Assembly: GCA_903958625.1 (NCBI GenBank)
Contig: CAJBTU010000028.1
Coordinates: forward strand, 1 to 46,684
Direction: 5' to 3'
DNA length: 46,684 nt
Origin: an uncultured Ignavibacteriota bacterium
GTDB lineage: Bacteria; Bacteroidota; Ignavibacteria; UBA10030; UBA8401
Shown: one piece after another, positions 1 through 7,887 of the stretch
Layout of the letters: each line of letters starts with the position of its first letter
How positions within the stretch are numbered: position 1 is the first letter of the stretch
Made by a program: the position numbers and the translations under genes
The notes under the pieces: model-generated
Database searches by the model: none
Told to the model about the DNA's origin: nothing
What the model saw: only the letters and a program-made list of their open reading frames with translations

Positions 1-246
1 GCATATTTCCCGAATGAAGAGGGATTCTCCTTTGCAAAAGTGGTGAAAAAAGATCCGGCACGGGAAAAGACATTTGAGGAAGCACAGTCGGAAGTATCCG
101 GAGCATTTCAGGAGTTCGAGACAAAGCGCTTGAGCGATGAATGGTATCAGTCGTTATTAAAGAAATACCCCGTGGTCTACGTGAAAGATGCGTTGACAAA
201 AACATTTGCTGCGCCTCATCCGGCGGCGGCAAAAGAAAAACAATGA
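1..246 (+). CDS. peptidyl-prolyl cis-trans isomerase, C-terminal end (partial)
   Basis: The reading frame is open from the first base, so this is the 3' end of a gene that starts outside the window; 81 residues are visible. The fragment has the charged, helical tail seen after the last parvulin domain of SurA/PpiC-like periplasmic foldases (FEEAQSEV, then EWYQSLLKKYPV). Its stop codon overlaps the ATG of the next gene, itself a PPIase-like lipoprotein, and surA follows, so it is the first visible member of a three-gene outer-membrane-protein folding operon. The catalytic domain is not visible, so the family assignment rests on the tail and on the neighbours. Confidence 0.7.
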   Translation, partial: AYFPNEEGFSFAKVVKKDPAREKTFEEAQSEVSGAFQEFETKRLSDEWYQSLLKKYPVVYVKDALTKTFAAPHPAAAKEKQ

Positions 247-1127
247 TGAATTGCCAATACCATCAAGAGGAAAGCGGGCTTCGCTTTCCTCTTTTCTTTT
301 TCGGGATAATGCTGTTGTTTTTCGCCGGCTGCTCCGAGCCGGAACAGAGCGGCACCGTCGTTGCCAGGGTTGACAACCAAATGCTGACAATGGAGATGAT
401 TAGAGCCAACGTCGATACATCACGCGCTCTGACGCAGAATGACATACAACAGTATGCCAATCGCTGGGTAACCAATGAATTATTGTTCCAGGAAGCCCAG
501 CAGCGCGGATATGATATCTCGGAACAGATCAAACAAAAATTAAACGATGCGAGAAAGCAGTTCAGCATTGCCGAATTGCTGGAAAAAGAAGTCTATTCCC
601 TTGCTTCCAACGATATACGAAGAGAAGAGATCGCATTGTACTTTCAAGCTCACAGTGATGAATTCATTCTCCGCGAAACACTGGTCCGTCTATCGGTCGT
701 GATCTTCGGTGAATTCGAGCCTGCAAATCAATTCCGCACAACGGTGTTGAACGCCGGCGAGTGGGAAAAGACGATCGATCAATACCGTTCTGATCCGGCA
801 AAAGGGCTGATGTCTTATTCTGATTCTGTTTTCTACACGAAGTCTTCCCTCTATCCCCAGGATCTTTGGAAGGTTGCAAGTGCTCTTGGCGTGTCGGAAG
901 TATCGTTTCCGGTCAAGACCAGCGCCGGATACATTGTCCTTCGTTCGCTGGGACAGTTCAAAGAGAATACCATTGCGCCGCTGCATTATATGGAGGCCGA
1001 TATTCGCAATCGCCTGGCCATGGAGCTTCGTCAAAAAAGATATCAGCAGTTCATACAGGAACTGCGAAACAAACACACGGTGACAATGATGATCGCCGGA
1101 ACAGATACAACGGGAGGATTGGAATAA
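243..1127 (+). CDS. PPIase-like (PpiC/SurA-type) lipoprotein
   Basis: A 294-residue lipoprotein. The ATG at 243 overlaps the upstream stop (ATGA) and gives a signal peptide ending in a lipobox, FAGC, with the lipidated Cys at about residue 30; an upstream non-ATG start is unlikely. A SurA-N-like helical region follows (EMIRANVDTSRALTQ, then a QYANRWVTNELLFQEA segment). The remainder resembles a parvulin domain, but the usual opening (E/V-x-A-x-H-I-L) is replaced by VRLSVVIF, so isomerase activity is doubtful. Lying between a PPIase and surA, with 3 bases to surA, it probably acts as a membrane-anchored chaperone for outer-membrane proteins. Confidence 0.8.
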   Translation: MMNCQYHQEESGLRFPLFFFGIMLLFFAGCSEPEQSGTVVARVDNQMLTMEMIRANVDTSRALTQNDIQQYANRWVTNELLFQEAQQRGYDISEQIKQKLNDARKQFSIAELLEKEVYSLASNDIRREEIALYFQAHSDEFILRETLVRLSVVIFGEFEPANQFRTTVLNAGEWEKTIDQYRSDPAKGLMSYSDSVFYTKSSLYPQDLWKVASALGVSEVSFPVKTSAGYIVLRSLGQFKENTIAPLHYMEADIRNRLAMELRQKRYQQFIQELRNKHTVTMMIAGTDTTGGLE

Positions 1128-1130
1128 ACA

Positions 1131-2399
1131 ATGAACTTCAAACATTTGATATCATTCGCATTTATATTCTGTTACGCTTTCGCGCAGCAGTCGCTGGATA
1201 AAATAATAGCCGTTGTCGACAAAGAGGTCATCACCGAATCGGATCTGAATTTCACCGTACAACAATTGGCGGTACAGAACCGGCTCGATCCGAAATCAAA
1301 GGAATTGCGGGATCGCGTGCTGGATGGAATGATCAACGATAAACTTGTTCTCGCACAGGCAATTGAGGACAGCGTCATCGTTACCGACGAAGAAGTGACC
1401 GAGCGTCTTGAACAGCAGATACAGCGGATGACGTATCAGGTCGGCGGCCAACAGAAACTGGAAGAGGTGTACGGAATGACCGTCAACAGAATGAAGCGCG
1501 ATTTCCAGTTCCGTGAGCTCATTCGGAAACAGATGCTCGTTCAAAAGATCCAGCAGCAGCGGCAAACACAGTTGACCGTATCGCGGCGTGAAGTAGAAGA
1601 ATTTTTCGGCACCTACAAGGACAGCATTCCTAAAGTGCCGACGGAGTTTGAATTAAGTCATATCTATATCGAACCAAAACCGGATTCAACCGTGTTGAAG
1701 GCACTTGTCAACAAAGTGCAGAAGATCGTCGACAGCATCAAGGCGGGAGGAGACTTTGCCGATTTTGCAAAACGCTATTCGTCGGACGGTTCTGCTGCGC
1801 AAGGAGGCGATCTCGGTTTTGCCCGCCGCGGTTCTTTCGTGAAGGAGTTTGAAGAGGTTGCATTCACCCTCTCTCAAAACGAGATCTCCAAACCGGTGAA
1901 GACACAATTTGGATATCACGTTATTCAACTGGTTGACCGCAGAGGCGATGCCGTCCGGACGCGCCACATCCTCTTTCCCGTCGAGATGTCGCAAGTAAAC
2001 GATGATTCAACGATCGCTCAGCTGAAACGTATCCGCACATCGGCAATGAACGGCGAAAAATTTGGTGTGCTGGCGCGCAAATTCTCCGAGGATAACGACA
2101 CAAAAGATGTCGGCGGGGATCTCGGGAAAGTCGCCGTGGACCAGCTTGATCCTTCCTATGAGGATTTCGTTAAAACGGCAAAGGCCGGAGACATCAGCGA
2201 ACCGCGGAAGCTCACAGTGCAGAACAAATACGGATATCACGTCATTTATGTCCGTTCGATCACCGCGGAACATTTGATCAATATGAACGAAGACTATAAA
2301 CGACTGGAACAACTGGCGTTACAATTCAAACTGAGCAACAAATATGAACAGTGGGTAGAAGAATTGCGGAGAACGATCTACTGGGAAAAGAAATTGTAA
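1131..2399 (+). CDS. surA: SurA-like periplasmic chaperone / peptidyl-prolyl isomerase
   Basis: A 422-residue exported protein with a signal peptide likely cut after AFA near residue 18. The N-terminal SurA domain (DKIIAVVDKEVITESDL) is followed by two parvulin domains: the first from about residue 165 (FELSHIYIEP to GYHVIQLVDR), the second from about 270 (VRTRHILFPV to GYHVIYVRS). This is the usual SurA architecture. It delivers unfolded beta-barrel proteins across the periplasm to the BAM complex and isomerises prolyl bonds. It begins 3 bases after the preceding lipoprotein gene, so the three PPIase genes are very likely one transcript. Confidence 0.92.
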   Translation: MNFKHLISFAFIFCYAFAQQSLDKIIAVVDKEVITESDLNFTVQQLAVQNRLDPKSKELRDRVLDGMINDKLVLAQAIEDSVIVTDEEVTERLEQQIQRMTYQVGGQQKLEEVYGMTVNRMKRDFQFRELIRKQMLVQKIQQQRQTQLTVSRREVEEFFGTYKDSIPKVPTEFELSHIYIEPKPDSTVLKALVNKVQKIVDSIKAGGDFADFAKRYSSDGSAAQGGDLGFARRGSFVKEFEEVAFTLSQNEISKPVKTQFGYHVIQLVDRRGDAVRTRHILFPVEMSQVNDDSTIAQLKRIRTSAMNGEKFGVLARKFSEDNDTKDVGGDLGKVAVDQLDPSYEDFVKTAKAGDISEPRKLTVQNKYGYHVIYVRSITAEHLINMNEDYKRLEQLALQFKLSNKYEQWVEELRRTIYWEKKL

Positions 2400-2461
2400 C
2401 TCGATCGAATTTTAATTATACTAACACACTTATTTCATTGATATAAATCAGGAGAAGCACA

Positions 2462-2716
2462 ATGGCACAGCATAAATCGGCGGTAAAACGCATCCGCTCA
2501 ACAGAACGCCGCACAAAGCGGAATGTTGCGGAAAAATCAACCATGAAAACTTTGTTGAAGAAGGTCCGTTCGACGGAGACAAAGGAAGCCGCACAGGCGA
2601 TATTGAAGGACACGGTATCGTTCCTTGATAAACTTGCGGGCAAAAAGGTGATTCACACCAACAAAGCCTCGAACTTGAAATCAAAGTTAACGAAGCATGT
2701 CAACAAATTGAAATAA
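2462..2716 (+). CDS. rpsT: 30S ribosomal protein S20
   Basis: An 84-residue, very basic protein with the S20 pattern: the opening AQHKSAVKRIRSTERRT, a helical middle, and the closing VIHTNKASNLKSKLTKHVNK. S20 binds 16S rRNA in the small subunit and helps its assembly. An AGGAG Shine-Dalgarno lies five to six bases before the ATG. A strong hairpin terminator follows directly. The gene is 62 bases after surA and could have its own promoter. Confidence 0.97.
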   Translation: MAQHKSAVKRIRSTERRTKRNVAEKSTMKTLLKKVRSTETKEAAQAILKDTVSFLDKLAGKKVIHTNKASNLKSKLTKHVNKLK

Positions 2717-2732
2717 CTTCTATCATCAAAAC

Positions 2733-2760
2733 AAAGAACCCCGGAATTCCGGGGTTCTTT
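2733..2760. terminator. bidirectional rho-independent terminator
   Basis: A near-perfect palindrome, AAAGAACCCCGG-AA-TTCCGGGGTTCTTT, is followed by TGTTTT on the plus strand and has an A-rich left flank that gives a U-tract on the minus strand. It sits between the convergent rpsT and TPR genes and can end both transcripts. Confidence 0.9.
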
Positions 2761-2763
2761 GTT

Positions 2764-3921
2764 TTAAACAAATCCGTCCTTTTCCATTTGTTTCTGCTGA
2801 AGCTCCCTGATCCGCTGCTGATATTCGCCTCCCTTTGCCGGCTGCGAAAACATCAGAATCTCGTATGCCTGTATTGCCGCGCGATATTCGCCTTGCGAAG
2901 CATATATTTCTGCCAGGGTTGGCGTTACCGCATCTGTTTCGTAGGCTTGATCCTCCGTAGCCTCCTCCGGCACCGGATGCAGCGGCTGATAATTTTCCTG
3001 CGGTACAATTTTCTCGGCGCTCTGCAGTTTTTCCGCCAGCGAATCAATGTCCGTCGACGGTTGTATTTCTTCCCGTTCGGATTCGTCATTCATCGCGTTC
3101 ATTTCGGCGAACAGCTGTGCCTGTTCCGGAGAAGCAAAAACCGGTTCCGGTTCGCTATGACTTTCCGGCAGCGGTGCGGGTTCTGCCGCTTCAAAATTAT
3201 CATTCACAAAAACGTGTGCACTATTTTCTTCGCTGCCGGATGCTTGCTGCGCCGGCTGATCGCCTCTCAGATAATCATCAAAGGACATCGGGGATTGCGT
3301 ATTAATGCGCGATTGGTTCTGCGCTAAATATTCTTCATTTGTCGGGAACGCTTCTTCGGAGGTGTGCAGTTCTTCCGTTACTGTTTCAAATAGTGATTCG
3401 TGTATGTACGGTTGTTCAGTTGATGATACGGCTTGTTCGGCCTGTAACGGCATGAATGCCGGCTCTTCAGCACCAGAAGAGTCAAACGTGGTGTGCGGAT
3501 ATAGTTCTTCGCTCTGTTCCGGCGAAGATGATTGCTGTTCAATCAAAGAGTCACTGCTTGTTCCGGCCGGTGAAGGTGCAAAATAATTTTCATCCGTTGT
3601 GCGCGTTGATTCATCCGGTTTGTTCGGAACAGAGATCAGAAGTTGTGCGGCGGTTTGGTTGAATGGCGATAACTCCAATGCTTTTTCAAAAGCACTCTGC
3701 GCTCTGGAATATTCTTTGAATGACAGATGAGCTTTACCGAGGACAATATACCCTGCAAAGTAAGTGGGAAACTGTTTGATCCCTTCTTCCAGCAGCTTCA
3801 TCGCTTCGCCCGATTGTTCTTTACCTATATACAGTTCGGCAAGACGTGCAAAGAGCGGCGACTGAGGGTTTTCCGCCATTTTTTGTGCAAGAAACTCTAT
3901 GTCGAATTCTTCAAATTCCAT
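2764..3921 (-). CDS. tetratricopeptide-repeat protein with acidic linker
   Basis: I chose the internal ATG at 3921 (protein begins MEFEEFDIEFLAQKM, 385 residues); the longer frame to 4047 adds an uncharacteristic N-terminus. There is no signal peptide, so it is probably cytoplasmic. TPR-like helical repeats occupy roughly residues 10-110 (FARLAELYIGKEQSGEAMKL, then AYRQ-type helices ending in ALELSPF) and another pair lies at the C-terminus (AEIYASQGEYRAAIQAYEIL). The long middle is rich in Glu, Ser, Pro and Gln and looks disordered. TPRs mediate protein contacts; no partner is evident, and the gene is divergent from the asparagine-synthetase-like gene. Confidence 0.75.
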   Translation of the reverse strand: MEFEEFDIEFLAQKMAENPQSPLFARLAELYIGKEQSGEAMKLLEEGIKQFPTYFAGYIVLGKAHLSFKEYSRAQSAFEKALELSPFNQTAAQLLISVPNKPDESTRTTDENYFAPSPAGTSSDSLIEQQSSSPEQSEELYPHTTFDSSGAEEPAFMPLQAEQAVSSTEQPYIHESLFETVTEELHTSEEAFPTNEEYLAQNQSRINTQSPMSFDDYLRGDQPAQQASGSEENSAHVFVNDNFEAAEPAPLPESHSEPEPVFASPEQAQLFAEMNAMNDESEREEIQPSTDIDSLAEKLQSAEKIVPQENYQPLHPVPEEATEDQAYETDAVTPTLAEIYASQGEYRAAIQAYEILMFSQPAKGGEYQQRIRELQQKQMEKDGFV

Positions 3922-4061
3922 AATAAGCCGGTGTTCATCCTCTGCCAATGGCCTAAAATAGCTAACATTGCGTTGAATTGCAAAATTGTTATTATTGAAA
4001 TGAGCGCGATTAAATTTCGTATATTTCTCAACAGTATCCTTACACACATATTGAATACCTT

Positions 4062-4676
4062 ATGAGTTGGTTATTCGGAATAATTGGTCCAAATATTCGA
4101 AATGGTGATCTTCATCGCTATAGAACTTTCCACGATACCCAAATCTACGAGTACGTGAAAGAAGGAAGCCATTATTTTGCCGGCGGCGGGAATATCCAAA
4201 CATGTTTTTCCGGAAAGAATGCAGCCGATGGGTCGTTTTGGATGGGGTTGGGGATCATCCTTCAAACAGAAGATCGCGGAAGCAAAATATATTCCCGGGA
4301 AGAATGGAGCAGTATTGCGCATAATGCGGAGATGCTCAAAGGCCAAAACGGTCATTACGTTCTTCTGACATTTGACGGCAACTTGTTTAACATACAAACC
4401 GATGCGCTGGGATTGCGTACAATCTATTGGGCTCAAATTGAAAATGAAATTGTCATCAGCACAAGAATGGATTGGATCGCGAAATATCGTAATGGTTCTA
4501 CCGTTGACTATCGCAATACCGGGTCCCGTTGGTTGTTGTTCAATCAATTATCCTACCGTTCTTTGGTCAAAGAAACAAATCGCTTGGGTCCTAATGGCAA
4601 AATGACTGTCCGTAACAACCGCGTTACGTTCACCAGCGAACTTTTTACCCCCCCCCCCCGCATTTACGACAATTAG
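4062..4676 (+). CDS. asparagine-synthetase-like protein, N-terminal half (frameshifted)
   Basis: Encodes the glutaminase-like N-terminal domain of an asparagine synthetase B family protein. The start MSWLFGIIG matches the family except that Cys2, the glutaminase nucleophile, is replaced by Ser, so this domain cannot hydrolyse glutamine in the normal way. The GLRTIYWAQ segment corresponds to the family's G-x-R-P-L-Y stretch. The frame runs into 12 consecutive C at 4648-4659 and stops at 4676. Removing one C joins it to the next entry, giving a protein of about 577 residues. The truncation may be a real inactive allele, a phase-variable state, or a homopolymer error. Confidence 0.75.
   Translation: MSWLFGIIGPNIRNGDLHRYRTFHDTQIYEYVKEGSHYFAGGGNIQTCFSGKNAADGSFWMGLGIILQTEDRGSKIYSREEWSSIAHNAEMLKGQNGHYVLLTFDGNLFNIQTDALGLRTIYWAQIENEIVISTRMDWIAKYRNGSTVDYRNTGSRWLLFNQLSYRSLVKETNRLGPNGKMTVRNNRVTFTSELFTPPPRIYDN
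4648..4659 (+). repeat. C12 homopolymer tract at the frameshift
   Basis: Twelve consecutive C sit inside the asparagine-synthetase-like coding region, encoding prolines. I see no other mononucleotide C or G run of this length in the window. With 11 C (or 8 or 14) the two halves of the gene fuse in one frame. Such tracts slip in replication and also attract sequencing errors. Confidence 0.95.
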
Positions 4677-5796
4677 TTCGAGAGAAGATGCAGTAGAGTC
4701 TCTTCAAGCATTTCTTCTGCCGGAGTTGAAAGGAAAACAGATATCGCTTGGTTTGTCAGGCGGACTGGATTCCCGAGTACTTCTTTCGCTAATATTGAGA
4801 TCGGGAAGAAAAGATTTCCAAACGCATACCTTTGGAAATCTTCTTGACCCGGATGTTTCCGTACCAAAAACGATAGCGGAAAAAGAACGCTTTGTAAATA
4901 TCACGTATGATACTTTGATAACCACCACTCAGGAACTCACAACGATCCTACTGAGCTATGCCGCAGAAACAAATCTCATTGAACCAATTTCTACCGCGTT
5001 GAGACTAAAGAATGTATTTTCTCTTGATCCTAACCGATTTATTCTGATCGATGGCGGTTTTGGTGAAATTGCACGGCGACAATATATGAACAGACTGGCG
5101 CTCTATGGCGAACGTCCTTTCCGCGACCACAATATTGAACTTATCCTGAATAACCTGAGGGTGCGGAGAGGGAATTTTTTCTCGGTTGATATTGTCCGGC
5201 AAATGGAGGAAGGCGTGCATGAAGAAATTTCGGAGATGATGCAAACAATGCCGGATATCAGGGAAATAGGTCTGGGAAACTATTTGGACTTATGGTCGGT
5301 CCGCGCACGTTTCCCCAATTTCGGCAGCGATGAGCAGGCGCGCCTGGACAAACATATTTTGAATTATATGCCGTTTGCGCAACTAAGCTTTATAAATTCA
5401 GTTTTCTCAATGCCCATCTCCCTCCGAAAAAACGGAACATTGTTCAGAGAGATTATTAAAACAAGTTATACACAATTAACGAAATATCCCCTTGTTAAAA
5501 GCGGTGTCACATATCCGTTTTCTTTCTCAACGAAAGCATCATGGCTTTTTACGAAAATAAAATCAATGACGGGAAAACGGTTCAATGAAAATCATATTGA
5601 TCCGTTCCTTGGAATAATGAGAGAATATATCTTTGATCTTCTTCATTCAAAAGGAGTGCAGGAAAATCCAGCGTACAATTATCCTCATATCCGGTCTTCT
5701 ATAGAAAACTATTATCGCGGCGACATGACAAATAAAAGCGAACTGATTTGGTGGCTGACGTTCGAACTTTGGAGAAGATCCGTCGAGCTGAAATAA
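4660..5796 (+). CDS. asparagine-synthetase-like protein, ATP-binding C-terminal half (frameshifted)
   Basis: The frame resumes immediately after the C tract and carries the ATP-pyrophosphatase domain. The PP-loop is SGGLDSR, preceded by QISLGL, and a second loop, DGGFGEIARRQ, sits where the family has its GEGSDE-type motif. There is no convincing start codon of its own: the first internal candidates are a TTG at 4726 and later codons, without a Shine-Dalgarno. It is therefore the second half of the gene starting at 4062. AsnB relatives without an active glutaminase form amide bonds on varied substrates; the substrate here is unknown. A strong terminator follows the stop. Confidence 0.75.
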   Translation, partial: AFTTISSREDAVESLQAFLLPELKGKQISLGLSGGLDSRVLLSLILRSGRKDFQTHTFGNLLDPDVSVPKTIAEKERFVNITYDTLITTTQELTTILLSYAAETNLIEPISTALRLKNVFSLDPNRFILIDGGFGEIARRQYMNRLALYGERPFRDHNIELILNNLRVRRGNFFSVDIVRQMEEGVHEEISEMMQTMPDIREIGLGNYLDLWSVRARFPNFGSDEQARLDKHILNYMPFAQLSFINSVFSMPISLRKNGTLFREIIKTSYTQLTKYPLVKSGVTYPFSFSTKASWLFTKIKSMTGKRFNENHIDPFLGIMREYIFDLLHSKGVQENPAYNYPHIRSSIENYYRGDMTNKSELIWWLTFELWRRSVELK

Positions 5797-5825
5797 AGAA
5801 CGCCGGCAAGCGCCGGCGTTCTTTT
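5795..5825. terminator. bidirectional rho-independent terminator
   Basis: A 13-bp perfect stem (AAAGAACGCCGGC pairing with GCCGGCGTTCTTT) with a four-base loop is followed by T. It lies between the convergent asparagine-synthetase-like gene and the glycosyltransferase gene. Confidence 0.92.
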
Positions 5826-5846
5826 GTGCATCGCTATTTTGCTTTG

Positions 5847-7346
5847 TTACACTGCCAGCGGTTCAACAGCCAAATTCAACTGCGCCAACTTTATGCGGCG
5901 GGCTTCAAGGGCCTGCTGAACGGAAAGTAATGCAACAAATCCATAACCGCAGGTGAACAAAAGCTGAAACGGAACCGCGGCAATTTCAAGGTAGTATAAG
6001 GATGATAGAACTCCAAAAAAGCAGTAGAGGGCAAGGGCAATCTCTATAAGCACCGTCCAACTGAATTTTACCGGAACATATTTCTTATCGTTCCACGACT
6101 GTTTCTTACCTTCAATGCCGTATTTCGGCGTACGGACAAATTCGCTCTTCCGTTTGAATAATCCTTCCAGAACCGCTTTGCTGTTGTTCACGGCAAAACC
6201 CATGCTCCCCGCCATAAAGACCGGAAACAGCATGATCCGTTTGCGCCAATCGGCGTAAATATCTTTCTGTGAATACAGATAGAACAGAAATGAACCGATG
6301 AATGCCAGCACAAAGACCGACATGAAATCAAAGTATGCGTCGAACCTGCCGCCGTGTTTAATAAACGTCAGCGGTACGTTCAGTATGCTCGCGAGAATGA
6401 TGAACGGAAAAACAATATTGTTCGTTAAATGGAACGTGCTGTGAAATTTAATACGGAACGGGATGTCCGATCTCCACACCATGGGGAGAAGTTTCCTTGC
6501 CGTCTCGATCGCGCCTTTGGTCCAGCGGAATTGCTGCGATTTCAATGCGTTGATCTCGGCCGGAAGTTCCGCCGGCGAGGTCACGTCGCGCAGAAATTTG
6601 AATTTCCATCCGCGAAGCTGTGCGCGATAGCTGAGATCAAGATCTTCCGTCAGCGTATCACTCTGCCAGTTGCCGGCATCGATGATCGTTTCTTTTCTCC
6701 AGACGCCGCCCGTTCCGTTGAAGTTGATAAAATATCCGGCCTTGTTGCGGATATTCTGTTCGATCACAAAATGACCGTCAAGCGCCATTGCCTGCGTGCG
6801 GGTCATCAGTGAATAATCGCCGTTCAAATGCTCCCACCGTGTCTGCACCATGCCGATATTTTTATTGGCGAAGAAATATGGAATTGTCTTTTGCAGAAAC
6901 TCCGGTTTCGGAATGAAGTCCGCATCGAAGATCGCAATAAAATCGCCTTTGGCTGTTTTCAATCCCTCTTTCAGGGCACCGGCTTTGAATCCCTGGCGGT
7001 TTGTGCGGTGAACGTGGGTGATGTCATATCCTTTTGCCTGTTTTTCACGCACGATGCTTGCCACAAGATCGACCGTTTCATCGGTTGAATCATCGACCAC
7101 CTGGATCTCGATCCTGTCCCTCGGATAATCGATGCTGCACGATGCGTCGATCAGGCGGCGCACAACATACATTTCGTTGTACAACGGCAGCTGGATGGTT
7201 ACCATCGGAGTCTCGGTAAGCGGAAGATCCCCTTCCACCTCGTTGCGGTGCTTATAATAATGATAGATCATGACGAATCCGTGAGCGCCAAAGACAAAAA
7301 GAATGCTGAGGCAGATGATGTACGAAATCAGTATGAATTGTTCCAT
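5847..7346 (-). CDS. membrane-embedded processive family 2 glycosyltransferase (cellulose-synthase-like)
   Basis: A 499-residue protein with one N-terminal membrane helix, a cytoplasmic GT-A domain and four or so C-terminal helices. The catalytic signature is complete: DDSTDE near residue 85, DAD at 141-143, TED at 233-235 and QQFRW at 271-275, the D,D,D,QxxRW pattern of processive beta-glycan synthases and of related glucosyl/mannosyl transferases. It uses a nucleotide sugar to extend or export a polysaccharide or glycolipid; the sugar cannot be read from the sequence. It follows lptE by about 50 bases and probably shares its transcript, which places it in envelope biogenesis. Confidence 0.9.
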   Translation of the reverse strand: MEQFILISYIICLSILFVFGAHGFVMIYHYYKHRNEVEGDLPLTETPMVTIQLPLYNEMYVVRRLIDASCSIDYPRDRIEIQVVDDSTDETVDLVASIVREKQAKGYDITHVHRTNRQGFKAGALKEGLKTAKGDFIAIFDADFIPKPEFLQKTIPYFFANKNIGMVQTRWEHLNGDYSLMTRTQAMALDGHFVIEQNIRNKAGYFINFNGTGGVWRKETIIDAGNWQSDTLTEDLDLSYRAQLRGWKFKFLRDVTSPAELPAEINALKSQQFRWTKGAIETARKLLPMVWRSDIPFRIKFHSTFHLTNNIVFPFIILASILNVPLTFIKHGGRFDAYFDFMSVFVLAFIGSFLFYLYSQKDIYADWRKRIMLFPVFMAGSMGFAVNNSKAVLEGLFKRKSEFVRTPKYGIEGKKQSWNDKKYVPVKFSWTVLIEIALALYCFFGVLSSLYYLEIAAVPFQLLFTCGYGFVALLSVQQALEARRIKLAQLNLAVEPLAV

Positions 7347-7395
7347 AGTATTAACTGTTAAATAAATGATAGATGTAGTGTTATAGACTTTTTTC

Positions 7396-7887
7396 TTACC
7401 AGCCCGAAACAGTTTCGAGCAAAATATCTTCGGCTACTTTATTCACCGCTTCGTTCAATGCAACATCGCGTGTCTGCTGCCCCTGCGTGTATTCTCCCCA
7501 ATTGGAAAAATCCCGCTCCCAAATTTTTTTTCGGAATTTCATATCGGTGTATGAAGCGTGGACGGACACCGTCACCCTGCGCGTGCGCACGATATCATTT
7601 CCACCGATGACCGACGGCGCGTCGATAATCGTTGAGATCGTTCCTTCAATAATTGAATCCGCCGTCAGCCGTTCGCCGATCTCGAGATTGTTGTCGTTGC
7701 GGAACTGCTCGATCACTTTCTGGGTGAACTTTTCGCGCAATCCCGGCTCGCCGAATCCGCTGACATCCTCGAAAAGCGGGATCGCGATCGTCTTCAAATG
7801 CGGCGCGACCGATGCGCCGGTGAACGAATAGCATCCGCCGAACAGCAGCACGCAAATACCGGCAAAAATAGTGGCAGACGTTTTCAT
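7396..7887 (-). CDS. lptE: LptE-like LPS-assembly lipoprotein
   Basis: A 163-residue lipoprotein with a short signal peptide and lipobox FGGC, Cys at residue 19. The body has the pattern of LptE in Bacteroidota: HLKTIAIPLFEDVS, a GLREKFTQKVIEQF helix, a strand with IIEGTISTI, and a C-terminal VNKVAEDILLETV helix. LptE plugs the LptD barrel in the outer membrane and helps insert lipopolysaccharide. Its ATG overlaps the stop of the sigma-54 activator by four bases, so the two are translationally coupled. Confidence 0.85.
   Translation of the reverse strand: MKTSATIFAGICVLLFGGCYSFTGASVAPHLKTIAIPLFEDVSGFGEPGLREKFTQKVIEQFRNDNNLEIGERLTADSIIEGTISTIIDAPSVIGGNDIVRTRRVTVSVHASYTDMKFRKKIWERDFSNWGEYTQGQQTRDVALNEAVNKVAEDILLETVSGW

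Noticed and set aside
2788-3327. A 179-codon plus-strand frame opposite the TPR gene
   Set aside because: It mirrors the low-complexity linker of the TPR protein and is rich in Arg, Phe and Cys, as expected for a shadow.
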